The translations under genes were made by a program, and so were the position numbers. This document shows positions 1 to 5,107 of a stretch of DNA of 5,260 nt, one piece after another (position 1 is the stretch's first letter; every line of letters begins with the position of its first letter). The notes beneath the pieces are model-generated. The model was not told where the DNA came from, searched no databases, and saw only the letters and a list, made by a program, of their open reading frames with translations. Origin of the DNA: Bacteroides sp. (GTDB taxonomy: Bacteria; Bacteroidota; Bacteroidia; Bacteroidales; Bacteroidaceae); NCBI GenBank assembly GCA_030151845.1, contig JASLCM010000019.1, forward strand, positions 1-5,260, given 5' to 3'.

Positions 1-222
1 AAAGCGAGGTTTTTCTTGCATTGTATTTATTGTGTAATAGTTTTCTACAAACATAATCTTTTTTAAATCATTACAGAATAAAATATGGAGGATAAACAAT
101 TGACTTATGAATATGAAATACTACTTTTAGTACGTAACTAATTTTCCCAATCCTTTACCTTTCACTATTTTAGTGGAAGATAACTATTTAATAACCAAAG
201 GGTAAGGTGTGCATTTAGTAAT
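1..222. other. AT-rich stretch with no assignable gene, upstream of the tRNA fragment
   Basis: I find no convincing coding region here. The longest candidate is an 18-codon frame starting with ATG at 85, with no homology that I recognise. A 5-bp dyad with a TTT loop lies at 163-175 and is too small to interpret. If the tRNA fragment that follows is an integration scar, this stretch would be the end of the inserted element rather than native chromosome, because the tRNA is missing its 5' half on this side. Confidence 0.4.
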
Positions 223-267
223 ACACTGGCAGTGTTGAGGTGATCGGTTCGAGTCCGATACTCTCCA
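223..267 (+). pseudogene. 3' remnant of a tRNA-Ala(GGC) gene
   Basis: Reading in tRNA order, the anticodon loop CTGGCAG is at 226-232 (anticodon GGC at 228-230, alanine). The 3' anticodon-stem strand is 233-237 and the five-base variable loop 238-242. A perfect T-arm follows: stem ATCGG 243-247, loop TTCGAGT 248-254, stem CCGAT 255-259. The 3' acceptor strand ACTCTCC is 260-266 and the discriminator A is 267. CCA is not encoded. Every length is canonical on this half. The 5' half is absent: there is no GGAGAGT acceptor strand and no D-arm upstream, and only three of five anticodon-stem pairs can form. It cannot fold into a working tRNA. The break inside the anticodon stem is typical of tyrosine-recombinase attachment sites in tRNA genes, so this may be the displaced end of a tRNA after integration. 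The alanine identity rests on the loop and on remembered similarity of the 3' half to Bacteroidota tRNA-Ala. Confidence 0.75.
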
Positions 268-274
268 CTTTTAC

Positions 275-309
275 AAAAGGCTACATTTCAACTACTTACA
301 AGGCCTTTT
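275..309 (+). terminator. Possible terminator of the former tRNA gene
   Basis: AAAAGGC at 275-281 is the reverse complement of GCCTTTT at 303-309, separated by 21 bases, and the right arm ends in four T. It sits just after the tRNA fragment, where a tRNA terminator would lie. The long loop makes it weak, and it may be a decayed version of a longer hairpin. Confidence 0.35.
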
Positions 310-335
310 CCAGCAATACTAAATGTTTGAATTAT

Positions 336-380
336 AAAAAAAGGACTAGAAAGCCCGCAAATGGGTATCTATCCTTTCCT
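336..380. terminator. Strong bidirectional hairpin terminator
   Basis: AAAGGA (340-345) pairs with TCCTTT (372-377), TAGA (347-350) with TCTA (368-371) across one bulged C, and GCCC (353-356) with GGGT (363-366), leaving a six-base loop. On the minus strand the hairpin is followed by seven consecutive T (complement of 342-336), an ideal intrinsic terminator. On the plus strand it runs into a pyrimidine tract of C and T. It would stop transcripts from the lipoprotein gene that escape the nearer terminator at 467-503, and could also stop plus-strand transcripts from the left. Confidence 0.65.
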
Positions 381-395
381 TTTCCTTTCCCTTTT
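373..395 (+). repeat. C/T-only homopyrimidine tract
   Basis: Twenty-three uninterrupted pyrimidines made of alternating CC/CCC and TTT/TTTT runs, directly on the 3' flank of the hairpin at 340-377. It is probably low-complexity intergenic DNA that can slip in length during replication. Confidence 0.5.
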
Positions 396-466
396 ATTAC
401 TCAAAACTCACCCATCCTCTGTTATTATTTGAACATACCTTACTCGTTTTACACCTCACAATATAT

Positions 467-503
467 AAAAATAAAAGGCCCGTAACATCCAGAAACGAGC
501 CTT
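467..503 (-). terminator. Intrinsic terminator of the NAGPA-domain lipoprotein gene
   Basis: Read on the minus strand, AAGGCTCGT (503-495) pairs with ACGGGCCTT (483-475) through nine pairs, one of them a G-U wobble, around an eleven-base loop. It is followed by a T-rich run (TTTTATTTTTAT, complement of 476 downwards). It starts 26 bases after the stop codon at 530. The wobble is favourable only in the minus-strand RNA, which fits termination of the minus-strand gene. Confidence 0.85.
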
Positions 504-529
504 CTACTTTTATTTATTAATTTATTCTG

Positions 530-2113
530 CTATTTCGCAATAGCGAAAGCAGAGAATGTGTCCTTGAAGTTATTCACCCCTTTGGTTGATGTTATTGTAG
601 GTTTTCCATCTACGTGAAAACAACTACCACTTCCACCTTCTGTAATGGCAGCATTCACACAATTAAACTCTTTTACCAATACATCAGCTAAACCTTGTTC
701 ACTTACCCCGCTGCTCTCTTCTGCAAAAGCACTTACAACTAAAAGATAAACATTTCCATCCTTATCCATACCCACTGCTGAACGAGCTGCTGGTTTATCT
801 CCCAATCCACCTACTGGTTTGCCCTCTTTAACAAGAAGTGTTTGTAATCCAAAACCAGCTGTAGCCTCTTTACCATCTATAACAAGCTTACCCCCTTCTT
901 CGGCAGCCTGTCCATAAAGAATCTTACCATCAGCAGTTACACCTAAAGCTAGGGTGCTAGGACTTCCATTTACCTTTTCACCATCTTTATAAACAAAAGC
1001 ACTGGTAGTTCCATTGAGAACTGCAAAATACTTCTCTTTGTTCTCCTCATAAAACTTAGGAACCGTTTTTTTGGCCTTATCGGCAAAGATGTTAAACTTA
1101 GCCTTAGAAGCGTCTACTTTAGCTATATATGCTAATACTTTCTCAGCGCCACCAAACTTAGTTGTTTTGTATAATTTAGTATGGGCAGGAGTTGCATAAT
1201 CCTTAGCAATTTCCCAACCTTTAGGAGCCTCCTCTTCAGGAACCTCTATTTTTGCAACTACTTTATAGGCTACTGCTGCTTTTCCAAGAGTTAAATTGAG
1301 TGTAGACTCTTTTGTTAAGTCGATAACAATAGGATTTGATTTTACCTCTACCTTATCTTCTAATACTAGCTTTAATTCAACCTTTTTAAGATCTACCTCT
1401 TCTTTAAAAAGAATAGAGATGCGTTTCTGGGCAGGATCTAATGTTACTTCTCCTTCACTCTTTCCAACTTTAGCATACTCCACCTTCTTTATTGGTTGAA
1501 GGAGACTAGCTGTAACAGCATAAGTAACCTCGTTATCTCCAGCAGTTTTGACTTTAATGGTTGCTCCCTTTGAAACATCCATAACTCCTGGATTTTTATT
1601 TGGAACGAGCAATGAAGCACCTTCTGCAAGGTTTAATTTGAATTCAACCTTGGTTAAATCGACCTCCTCTAAAAAAGTTAAGTTAATTTTACTAGTTGCT
1701 TGATCAAAAAGAACTTCTGCTTTTACATCACCCACCTTTGCATACTCAACTCCTGTTAGCGCATGTACAATTGAAGCAGACACTTTGTAGGTAATGTCTT
1801 TTCCTAAATAGGTAACAATTAAGTCCTGACTTTTCTTCTCAAGAAAATTAAAGATTAAATCTTTGGGGCTCTTAAGGCTAGCGCCTTTTGCCAACTCTAC
1901 GGTAAGTTTTACTTTTGATAGATCTACCTCTTTACCAAAAACAACATCTATTGTTTTCTTGTCTTGGTTAATGGATGTTTCTGCATACGCTGCAGAGACT
2001 GCTGTTACTGCATGGGTGTCTAGTGGAAGATTTTCATCATCATCGTCACTACTACATGCTGTGAACAATAGACTTAGTGGAAGTATCCACCAAAATAATT
2101 GAAATACTTTCAT
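530..2113 (-). CDS. Surface lipoprotein with three tandem beta-rich repeats and a C-terminal NAGPA (DUF2233) phosphodiester glycosidase domain
   Basis: The 527-residue product opens with a lipoprotein signal: a hydrophobic stretch, the lipobox L-F-T-A and Cys20. Cys20 is followed by Ser-Ser-Asp-Asp-Asp-Asp-Glu, which matches the Bacteroidota surface-export signature, so the protein is probably on the cell surface. Residues about 35-114, 118-205 and 207-291 are three copies of one repeat; copies 2 and 3 share VEYAKVG near the start, all carry an EVDL-x-KV core, and each ends in a Y-x-V-x-A strand. They resemble DUF5018-type immunoglobulin-like modules, but I am not certain of the family. Residues about 306-527 match NAGPA/DUF2233, the fold of the mammalian mannose-6-phosphate uncovering enzyme: an Asn-Gly-containing motif at 367-373, A-R-S-A-V-G at 443-448, a Gly/Ser loop at 492-498 and a late V-N-N at 513-515. 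Known members hydrolyse sugar phosphodiesters. The usual L-D-G-G-G-S-S loop reads T-E-G-G-S-G-S here, so activity is uncertain. The ATG at 2113 directly precedes the signal peptide. Confidence 0.85.
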   Translation of the reverse strand: MKVFQLFWWILPLSLLFTACSSDDDDENLPLDTHAVTAVSAAYAETSINQDKKTIDVVFGKEVDLSKVKLTVELAKGASLKSPKDLIFNFLEKKSQDLIVTYLGKDITYKVSASIVHALTGVEYAKVGDVKAEVLFDQATSKINLTFLEEVDLTKVEFKLNLAEGASLLVPNKNPGVMDVSKGATIKVKTAGDNEVTYAVTASLLQPIKKVEYAKVGKSEGEVTLDPAQKRISILFKEEVDLKKVELKLVLEDKVEVKSNPIVIDLTKESTLNLTLGKAAVAYKVVAKIEVPEEEAPKGWEIAKDYATPAHTKLYKTTKFGGAEKVLAYIAKVDASKAKFNIFADKAKKTVPKFYEENKEKYFAVLNGTTSAFVYKDGEKVNGSPSTLALGVTADGKILYGQAAEEGGKLVIDGKEATAGFGLQTLLVKEGKPVGGLGDKPAARSAVGMDKDGNVYLLVVSAFAEESSGVSEQGLADVLVKEFNCVNAAITEGGSGSCFHVDGKPTITSTKGVNNFKDTFSAFAIAK

Positions 2114-2144
2114 AATACTTATAAATTAGATTAACATTAAAAAC

Positions 2145-2165
2145 AGCTTATTTTAAGCTATTTTT
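2145..2165. promoter_or_regulatory. Small perfect hairpin in the leader of the lipoprotein gene
   Basis: AGCTTA (2145-2150) and TAAGCT (2154-2159) are perfect inverted repeats around TTT. On the minus strand the hairpin is followed by G and five T, and on the plus strand by A and five T, so it is terminator-like both ways. It lies about 32 bases before the lipoprotein start, between the proposed promoter and the ATG. It could attenuate the gene or be a protein-binding dyad. A six-pair A/T-rich stem is weak, so function is a guess. Confidence 0.35.
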
Positions 2166-2174
2166 ACAATTTAC

Positions 2175-2204
2175 TAAAATTATAAGCATCACAAACAAAA
2201 TCAA
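2175..2204 (-). promoter_or_regulatory. Candidate Bacteroidota-type promoter for the lipoprotein gene
   Basis: On the minus strand, TTG (2204-2202) is followed after 19 bases by TAATTTTA (2182-2175), one base away from the TAnnTTTG -7 consensus used by the primary sigma factor of this phylum. The predicted start of transcription would leave a leader of roughly 55 bases containing the hairpin at 2145-2165. The AT-richness makes chance matches likely. Confidence 0.3.
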
Positions 2205-2214
2205 TACTATTTCA

Positions 2215-2239
2215 TAAAAAAGAATTGATCAACTCTTTT
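2215..2239 (-). terminator. Intrinsic terminator after the tiny lipoprotein gene
   Basis: On the minus strand AAAAGAGTTGA (2239-2229) runs directly into TCAATTCTTTT (2228-2218), an inverted repeat with a single G-U pair and an effective GATC loop, ending in six T (complement of 2220-2215). It begins ten bases after the stop codon at 2249. Its position and the minus-strand-favouring wobble support a real minus-strand transcript ending here, and so support the small genes at 2249-2752. Confidence 0.7.
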
Positions 2240-2248
2240 GAAAATCTT

Positions 2249-2338
2249 CTAACCCTTAATAGAACCACAACTTGAAAATAAAGCTACGATACCTATTAAG
2301 AGGTTAATTAATCCTTTCCAGGGCTTTAAATTTATCAT
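2249..2338 (-). CDS. Tiny lipoprotein (29 residues) with almost no mature chain
   Basis: The frame starts with ATG at 2338 and ends with TAG at 2249. Residues 1-8 carry three Lys (M-I-N-L-K-P-W-K), residues 9-20 are hydrophobic, and the lipobox L-F-S-S precedes Cys24. Only Cys-Gly-Ser-Ile-Lys-Gly would remain after signal peptidase II. This is a full lipoprotein export signal in a short frame, which chance rarely gives, and the terminator ten bases downstream supports it. It lies 64 bases after the decayed membrane-protein gene on the same strand. Short lipopeptides of this layout are known in Bacteroidota (for example those NCBI names smalltalk protein), but I cannot confirm membership. The alternative is that it is the stump of a longer lipoprotein cut off by a stop codon. 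No clear ribosome binding site is visible, as is usual for the phylum. Confidence 0.5.
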   Translation of the reverse strand: MINLKPWKGLINLLIGIVALFSSCGSIKG

Positions 2339-2402
2339 AACTCACTTTTTATTTTTAGTAAATATTTCAATTCTATTTTTTATCGCTTTTTATCTCTCTT
2401 AA

Positions 2403-2752
2403 TTAAAAGAGTAGTCTATTCGATCTGTACCATACAAGTGCAAGCAAAAAAGAGAATAATGCTAAATAAAGCTCGCAGTAAGGAAGAAAAAATCTTCCTA
2501 TAACTCCTCAAAACAGCACGGATTCCCAATAACCTAAATATTTTCTTGAGGATATTGCATAAATAACATCAGCAATACCAGCAATAAGCAAGCCTGCAAT
2601 AAAGAATAAAAATAAAGACAATAGGGTTATTATCGGCACCAATTAACTCCTAAAGCCAAGCAAAAACACAGACAAACTAACAAGAAAACCAGCCACCAAT
2701 AGTTCATAGTCCAGCTCATATAAAAAGAATCTTTCATGGTTTTATTTAACAT
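2403..2752 (-). pseudogene. Decayed small multi-helix membrane protein gene
   Basis: From ATG at 2752 the frame runs 40 codons, with a Trp-rich start to a helix (Y-W-W-L-V-F-L-L-V), and stops at TAA 2632-2630. In the frame shifted by one base, reading continues from GTG 2639 for 43 codons with a second strongly hydrophobic segment (L-S-L-F-L-F-F-I-A-G-L-L-I-A-G). It then meets TGA at 2510-2508 and continues in the same frame for 34 codons with a third hydrophobic segment (L-Y-L-A-L-F-S-F-L-L-A-L-V-W-Y), ending at TAA 2405-2403. Joined, this makes about 116 residues with three predicted helices and Arg/Lys between and after them. The TGA may replace TGG (Trp). The family is not recognised. A sequencing error could explain one lesion but hardly both. 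The in-frame ATG at 2737 is an alternative start. Confidence 0.5.
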
Positions 2753-2968
2753 TCTAACCCTAACAGATAGCTCTATACAGACTAAGTACAATCCTCCTAC
2801 CAACTCCTACCAATTGATTAATAGCTATTTATAAAACAAGTCTATCCATAATTATGTTCAACGAAAACCACTAATTTCAACACAAATGATTATTATTATT
2901 TTTTATAAATAGAAAACGATATCTTTACAGCTATAGGTATATTCGCTATGAATCCTAACAAGTTTTAA
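2753..2968. other. AT-rich divergent intergenic region
   Basis: This stretch lies between the minus-strand membrane-protein pseudogene and the plus-strand DUF4434 operon. I see no gene in it. It holds a ten-base tandem duplication at 2794-2813, an A/T-only run around 2888-2910, and a second near-consensus -7 box, TATCTTTA, at 2920-2927 on the plus strand. Confidence 0.4.
2794..2813 (+). repeat. Exact tandem duplication of a 10-bp unit
   Basis: CTCCTACCAA occurs twice back to back (2794-2803 and 2804-2813). On the minus strand it reads as two GGTAGGAG units, rich in GGAG, lying upstream of the decayed membrane-protein gene. It is about 40 bases from that gene's ATG, too far to be its ribosome binding site. 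Confidence 0.6.
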
Positions 2969-2976
2969 TATCTTTG
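2947..2976 (+). promoter_or_regulatory. Bacteroidota-type promoter of the DUF4434-propeller operon
   Basis: TATCTTTG at 2969-2976 matches the TAnnTTTG -7 consensus of the phylum exactly. A -33 element is weak: TATG at 2947-2950 is 18 bases upstream, where TTTG or TTG would be expected. Transcription would start near 2983, giving a leader of about 24 A/T-rich bases before the ATG at 3007, without a Shine-Dalgarno site. A poor -33 box leaves room for an activator. Confidence 0.5.
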
Positions 2977-3006
2977 CCTATCCGTATAATCTTTAGTTAA
3001 ATAATA

Positions 3007-4059
3007 ATGAATAGAAGAAATTTTTTACGCACTTGCGGACTCTCCACAGCCGCCTTTTTTATGCCTAAATCACTTGAGGCTTTTAATTACCAACGTAATC
3101 CAAATATAAAACCTATTATGGGCTCTTGGTTTGAATTCAAACACCACTCTGATGTTGAAGGTGTCTATTGGAATCCTACATTAGCTAACTTCACAGATAA
3201 CCAATGGAGACAATTGGTTAAAGACATTAGCGATACAGGGATGGAATATCTCGTTCTTCTCTCTGTTGCCGATAATGGAAAGACCTTCTACCCTTCAGAG
3301 CTACAGCCAAGATATGATTATGTTTGCCAAGATCCTTTAGAGGTAGTACTTTCTGCCGCGGATGAATTTGGACTCAAATTCTTTATTAGCAACGACTTCT
3401 GGTCTGATTTTAGACAAGTTAGTAAAATGATGCATGATAAAGATATTGCTAAACTTAGAGAAAAAGGAATGGAGGAGGTCGCCGAGAAGTATGGGCATCA
3501 CAAGAGCTTTTTTGGTTGGTATTTCCCCAACGAGTCTGGTTTGTACGGAACTATTGATGAGTCTACAATCAAATATGTAAACCGCTGTAGTGAGGTTGCA
3601 CGCACCTTACTTAAAGATAAACAAACACTCATTGCTCCCTACGGTACGCGTTCTATTCGTTGTGACGACCACTATGTTCGCCAGCTTGAGCGCCTTGATG
3701 TAGATATTATGGCCTATCAAGATGAAGTTGGTGTTAAGAAAACAAAAGCAGGAACAGCAGGAAAGTATTTTGAGGCACTTTATAAGGTTCACAATAAAGC
3801 AGGAAGATCTAGGCTATGGGCAGATATGGAGGTTTTCGAGTTTGAGGAAGACGTATACAGAAGTGCATTGTTATCGGCCGATTTCGACCGCATCCTTACT
3901 CAGCTTGAGGATATTTCTCCTTTTGTTGAAAACATTCTCATCTACCAGTATACGGGATTAATGAGTAAACCTGGTTCATCAGCTGCTGCTGGAACAGCTA
4001 GGTCTGAAAAACTATATACAGATTATACGAACTGGCTTAAAAACCAAAAAAGATTTTAA
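3007..4059 (+). CDS. Tat-exported DUF4434 family TIM-barrel protein, predicted glycoside hydrolase
   Basis: The 350-residue product begins with a twin-arginine signal (N-R-R-N-F-L-R, residues 2-8, then an Ala/Phe-rich stretch), so it is probably folded before export to the periplasm. Cleavage may fall near residue 25. The rest fits DUF4434, a TIM-barrel family related to glycoside hydrolases. The first strand is around P-I-M-G-S-W-F (36-42), and residues 62-82 have the usual T-x-x-Q-W helix leading to a strand. W-Y-F-P-N-E at 171-176 puts Asn175-Glu176 where clan GH-A enzymes carry their acid/base pair. Y-Q-D-E-V-G is at 237-242. W-A-D-M-E-V-F at 271-277 offers Glu275 as the second carboxylate. 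The C-terminal Q-Y-T-G-L-M...P-G-S segment (314-325) is also family-like. The catalytic assignments are inferred. The substrate is unknown. It is first in an operon, eleven bases before the propeller gene. Confidence 0.8.
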   Translation: MNRRNFLRTCGLSTAAFFMPKSLEAFNYQRNPNIKPIMGSWFEFKHHSDVEGVYWNPTLANFTDNQWRQLVKDISDTGMEYLVLLSVADNGKTFYPSELQPRYDYVCQDPLEVVLSAADEFGLKFFISNDFWSDFRQVSKMMHDKDIAKLREKGMEEVAEKYGHHKSFFGWYFPNESGLYGTIDESTIKYVNRCSEVARTLLKDKQTLIAPYGTRSIRCDDHYVRQLERLDVDIMAYQDEVGVKKTKAGTAGKYFEALYKVHNKAGRSRLWADMEVFEFEEDVYRSALLSADFDRILTQLEDISPFVENILIYQYTGLMSKPGSSAAAGTARSEKLYTDYTNWLKNQKRF

Positions 4060-4070
4060 ATCATAGAACA

Positions 4071-4997
4071 ATGACAAAAAAAATATTTTTCACACAGCTA
4101 TTACTACTTTTAACTACAGCTTTATTTGCTCAGTTTACCAATAATACAATAACACAAGAGGTCTCTCCTAAAAATGATATAGTTGCAATATCGTTCGACG
4201 AGCAAGAACAACTGTGGGTGGGAACCTCTTATGGAATCTATAAAAAAGAGAATGATACTTGGAAAACCATTGGGCAAGACAATATGTTTATTCGTGATCT
4301 TCATATAACCCCTACTGGTGAAGTGTGGGCAGGAAGATTAAACGGAGGAGTTTTAAAGCTTAATAACGATCAATGGGAAAAGTCGGCAGAAGCAACCGCA
4401 CAATCCAACAGTGCAAATGCTATTCTTACTGATCAGTCTGGGAGAACTTGGTTTGCAACATGGAACAAAGGATTAACAATGTTCGATGGAGAAAAATGGC
4501 ATAACATTGATAACAAAAACTCTGAACTTCTAGATAAAACAATACTCTCTTTAACTGTTGATAAAAACAACAATCTATGGGTGGGAACATATAGAGGACT
4601 TTCATGTTTCGATGGCAATAAATGGATAAATTTCACACGTGATAACAGTCAACTACCCAACAATGATATTTATGCACTTTGTCCAGCCAAAAAGAACAAA
4701 GTATGGGTAGGAACATGTGGAGGTTTAGCTCTCGTAACTACAAATGGCATAGAGAAGACTTATTCATTTGCAAACTCTGGACTTCCATCAAATACGATTC
4801 TAACACTTGTAGAAGACCATAAAAATAATCTTTGGATTGGCACAAATAAAGGTTTAACTAAATTCGATGGTAAAAAGTGGAAAACCTACACCATGGAAAA
4901 TAGCAACCTCCTAGAGAATCGTGTTCAAACACTTGTTGTAAAAGATAAAAAACTATATGTAGGCACTAGTTTAGGACTATCTATTTTAGATCTATAA
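4071..4997 (+). CDS. Secreted stand-alone seven-repeat beta-propeller (two-component-regulator propeller type)
   Basis: The 308-residue product has a signal peptide (K-K-I-F-F then a Leu-rich core) with likely cleavage after Ala20 in A-L-F-A. The remainder is seven repeats of about 41-43 residues, each with a blade core of the L-W-V-G-T kind at 48-52, 85-89, 126-130, 169-173, 211-215, 254-258 and 295-299. Most are followed by G-L-x-x-F-D-G-x-x-W and N-S-x-L-x-x-N. This is the Reg_prop type repeat, which in Bacteroidota usually forms the periplasmic ligand sensor of hybrid histidine kinases. Here there is no transmembrane helix, kinase or DNA-binding part, and seven repeats are just enough for one closed propeller. 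The last repeat ends right at the C-terminus; residues 21-37 may complete the ring. The gene follows the DUF4434 gene by eleven bases and surely shares its transcript. It may bind the glycan or protein its partner acts on; that is inference. Confidence 0.85.
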   Translation: MTKKIFFTQLLLLLTTALFAQFTNNTITQEVSPKNDIVAISFDEQEQLWVGTSYGIYKKENDTWKTIGQDNMFIRDLHITPTGEVWAGRLNGGVLKLNNDQWEKSAEATAQSNSANAILTDQSGRTWFATWNKGLTMFDGEKWHNIDNKNSELLDKTILSLTVDKNNNLWVGTYRGLSCFDGNKWINFTRDNSQLPNNDIYALCPAKKNKVWVGTCGGLALVTTNGIEKTYSFANSGLPSNTILTLVEDHKNNLWIGTNKGLTKFDGKKWKTYTMENSNLLENRVQTLVVKDKKLYVGTSLGLSILDL

Positions 4998-5005
4998 AAA
5001 GTAAG

Positions 5006-5033
5006 TATGAGCTAAGGAGTTCCTTAGCTCATA
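5006..5033. terminator. Perfect 13-bp inverted repeat after the operon
   Basis: TATGAGCTAAGGA (5006-5018) and TCCTTAGCTCATA (5021-5033) are exact reverse complements separated by two bases, giving about twelve pairs with a four-base loop. It starts eight bases after the stop at 4997. On the plus strand no T-run follows, so it is either a transcript-stabilising 3' hairpin or an atypical terminator. On the minus strand it is followed by CTTACTTTTTA, a better terminator tail for transcription coming from the right. Confidence 0.65.
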
Positions 5034-5045
5034 GCCTATAAAATT

Positions 5046-5107
5046 CTCTCAAGGGTTTTCACTACTCTCTCAAGAACTTAGCACCAGAGAACCTAAAGGT
5101 TTTCACT
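5046..5107. repeat. Interleaved short direct repeats
   Basis: CTCTCAAG occurs at 5046-5053 and 5067-5074, and GGTTTTCACT at 5054-5063 and 5098-5107. Read on the minus strand, a unit starting AGTGAAAACC and containing CTTGAGAGA occurs twice: one copy has 23 extra bases between the two halves, and the other joins them directly. This looks like a degenerate intergenic repeat with an insertion or deletion. The right copy also contains a five-pair dyad at 5090-5101. Confidence 0.5.

Noticed and set aside
85..141. An 18-codon frame starting ATG-GAG-GAT
   Set aside because: It has no signal, motif, promoter or terminator to support it, and a frame this short occurs often by chance.
201..267. A complete, unusual tRNA starting near 201
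   Set aside because: The would-be acceptor strand near 201 pairs with only a few bases of ACTCTCC, and no D-arm can be drawn, so only the 3' half is claimed.
240..485. An 81-codon plus-strand open frame
   Set aside because: It starts inside the tRNA fragment and runs through the hairpin at 340-377, the pyrimidine tract and the terminator at 467-503. Its composition is low-complexity (repeated Phe-Pro), with no family resemblance.
1296..2102. Plus-strand open frames of 67 and 79 codons opposite the lipoprotein gene
   Set aside because: They are antisense shadows of a clear coding region and have no recognisable product.
2508..2510. TGA read as tryptophan or glycine (recoding)
   Set aside because: The same gene also needs a frameshift, and nothing else in the window suggests a different genetic code. 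Gene decay is simpler.
3607..4636. Short minus-strand frames (3607-3792, 4122-4304, 4433-4636) and a plus-strand frame (3722-3961) within the operon
   Set aside because: All lie inside the two well-supported genes in other frames and lack any domain, signal or spacing of their own.
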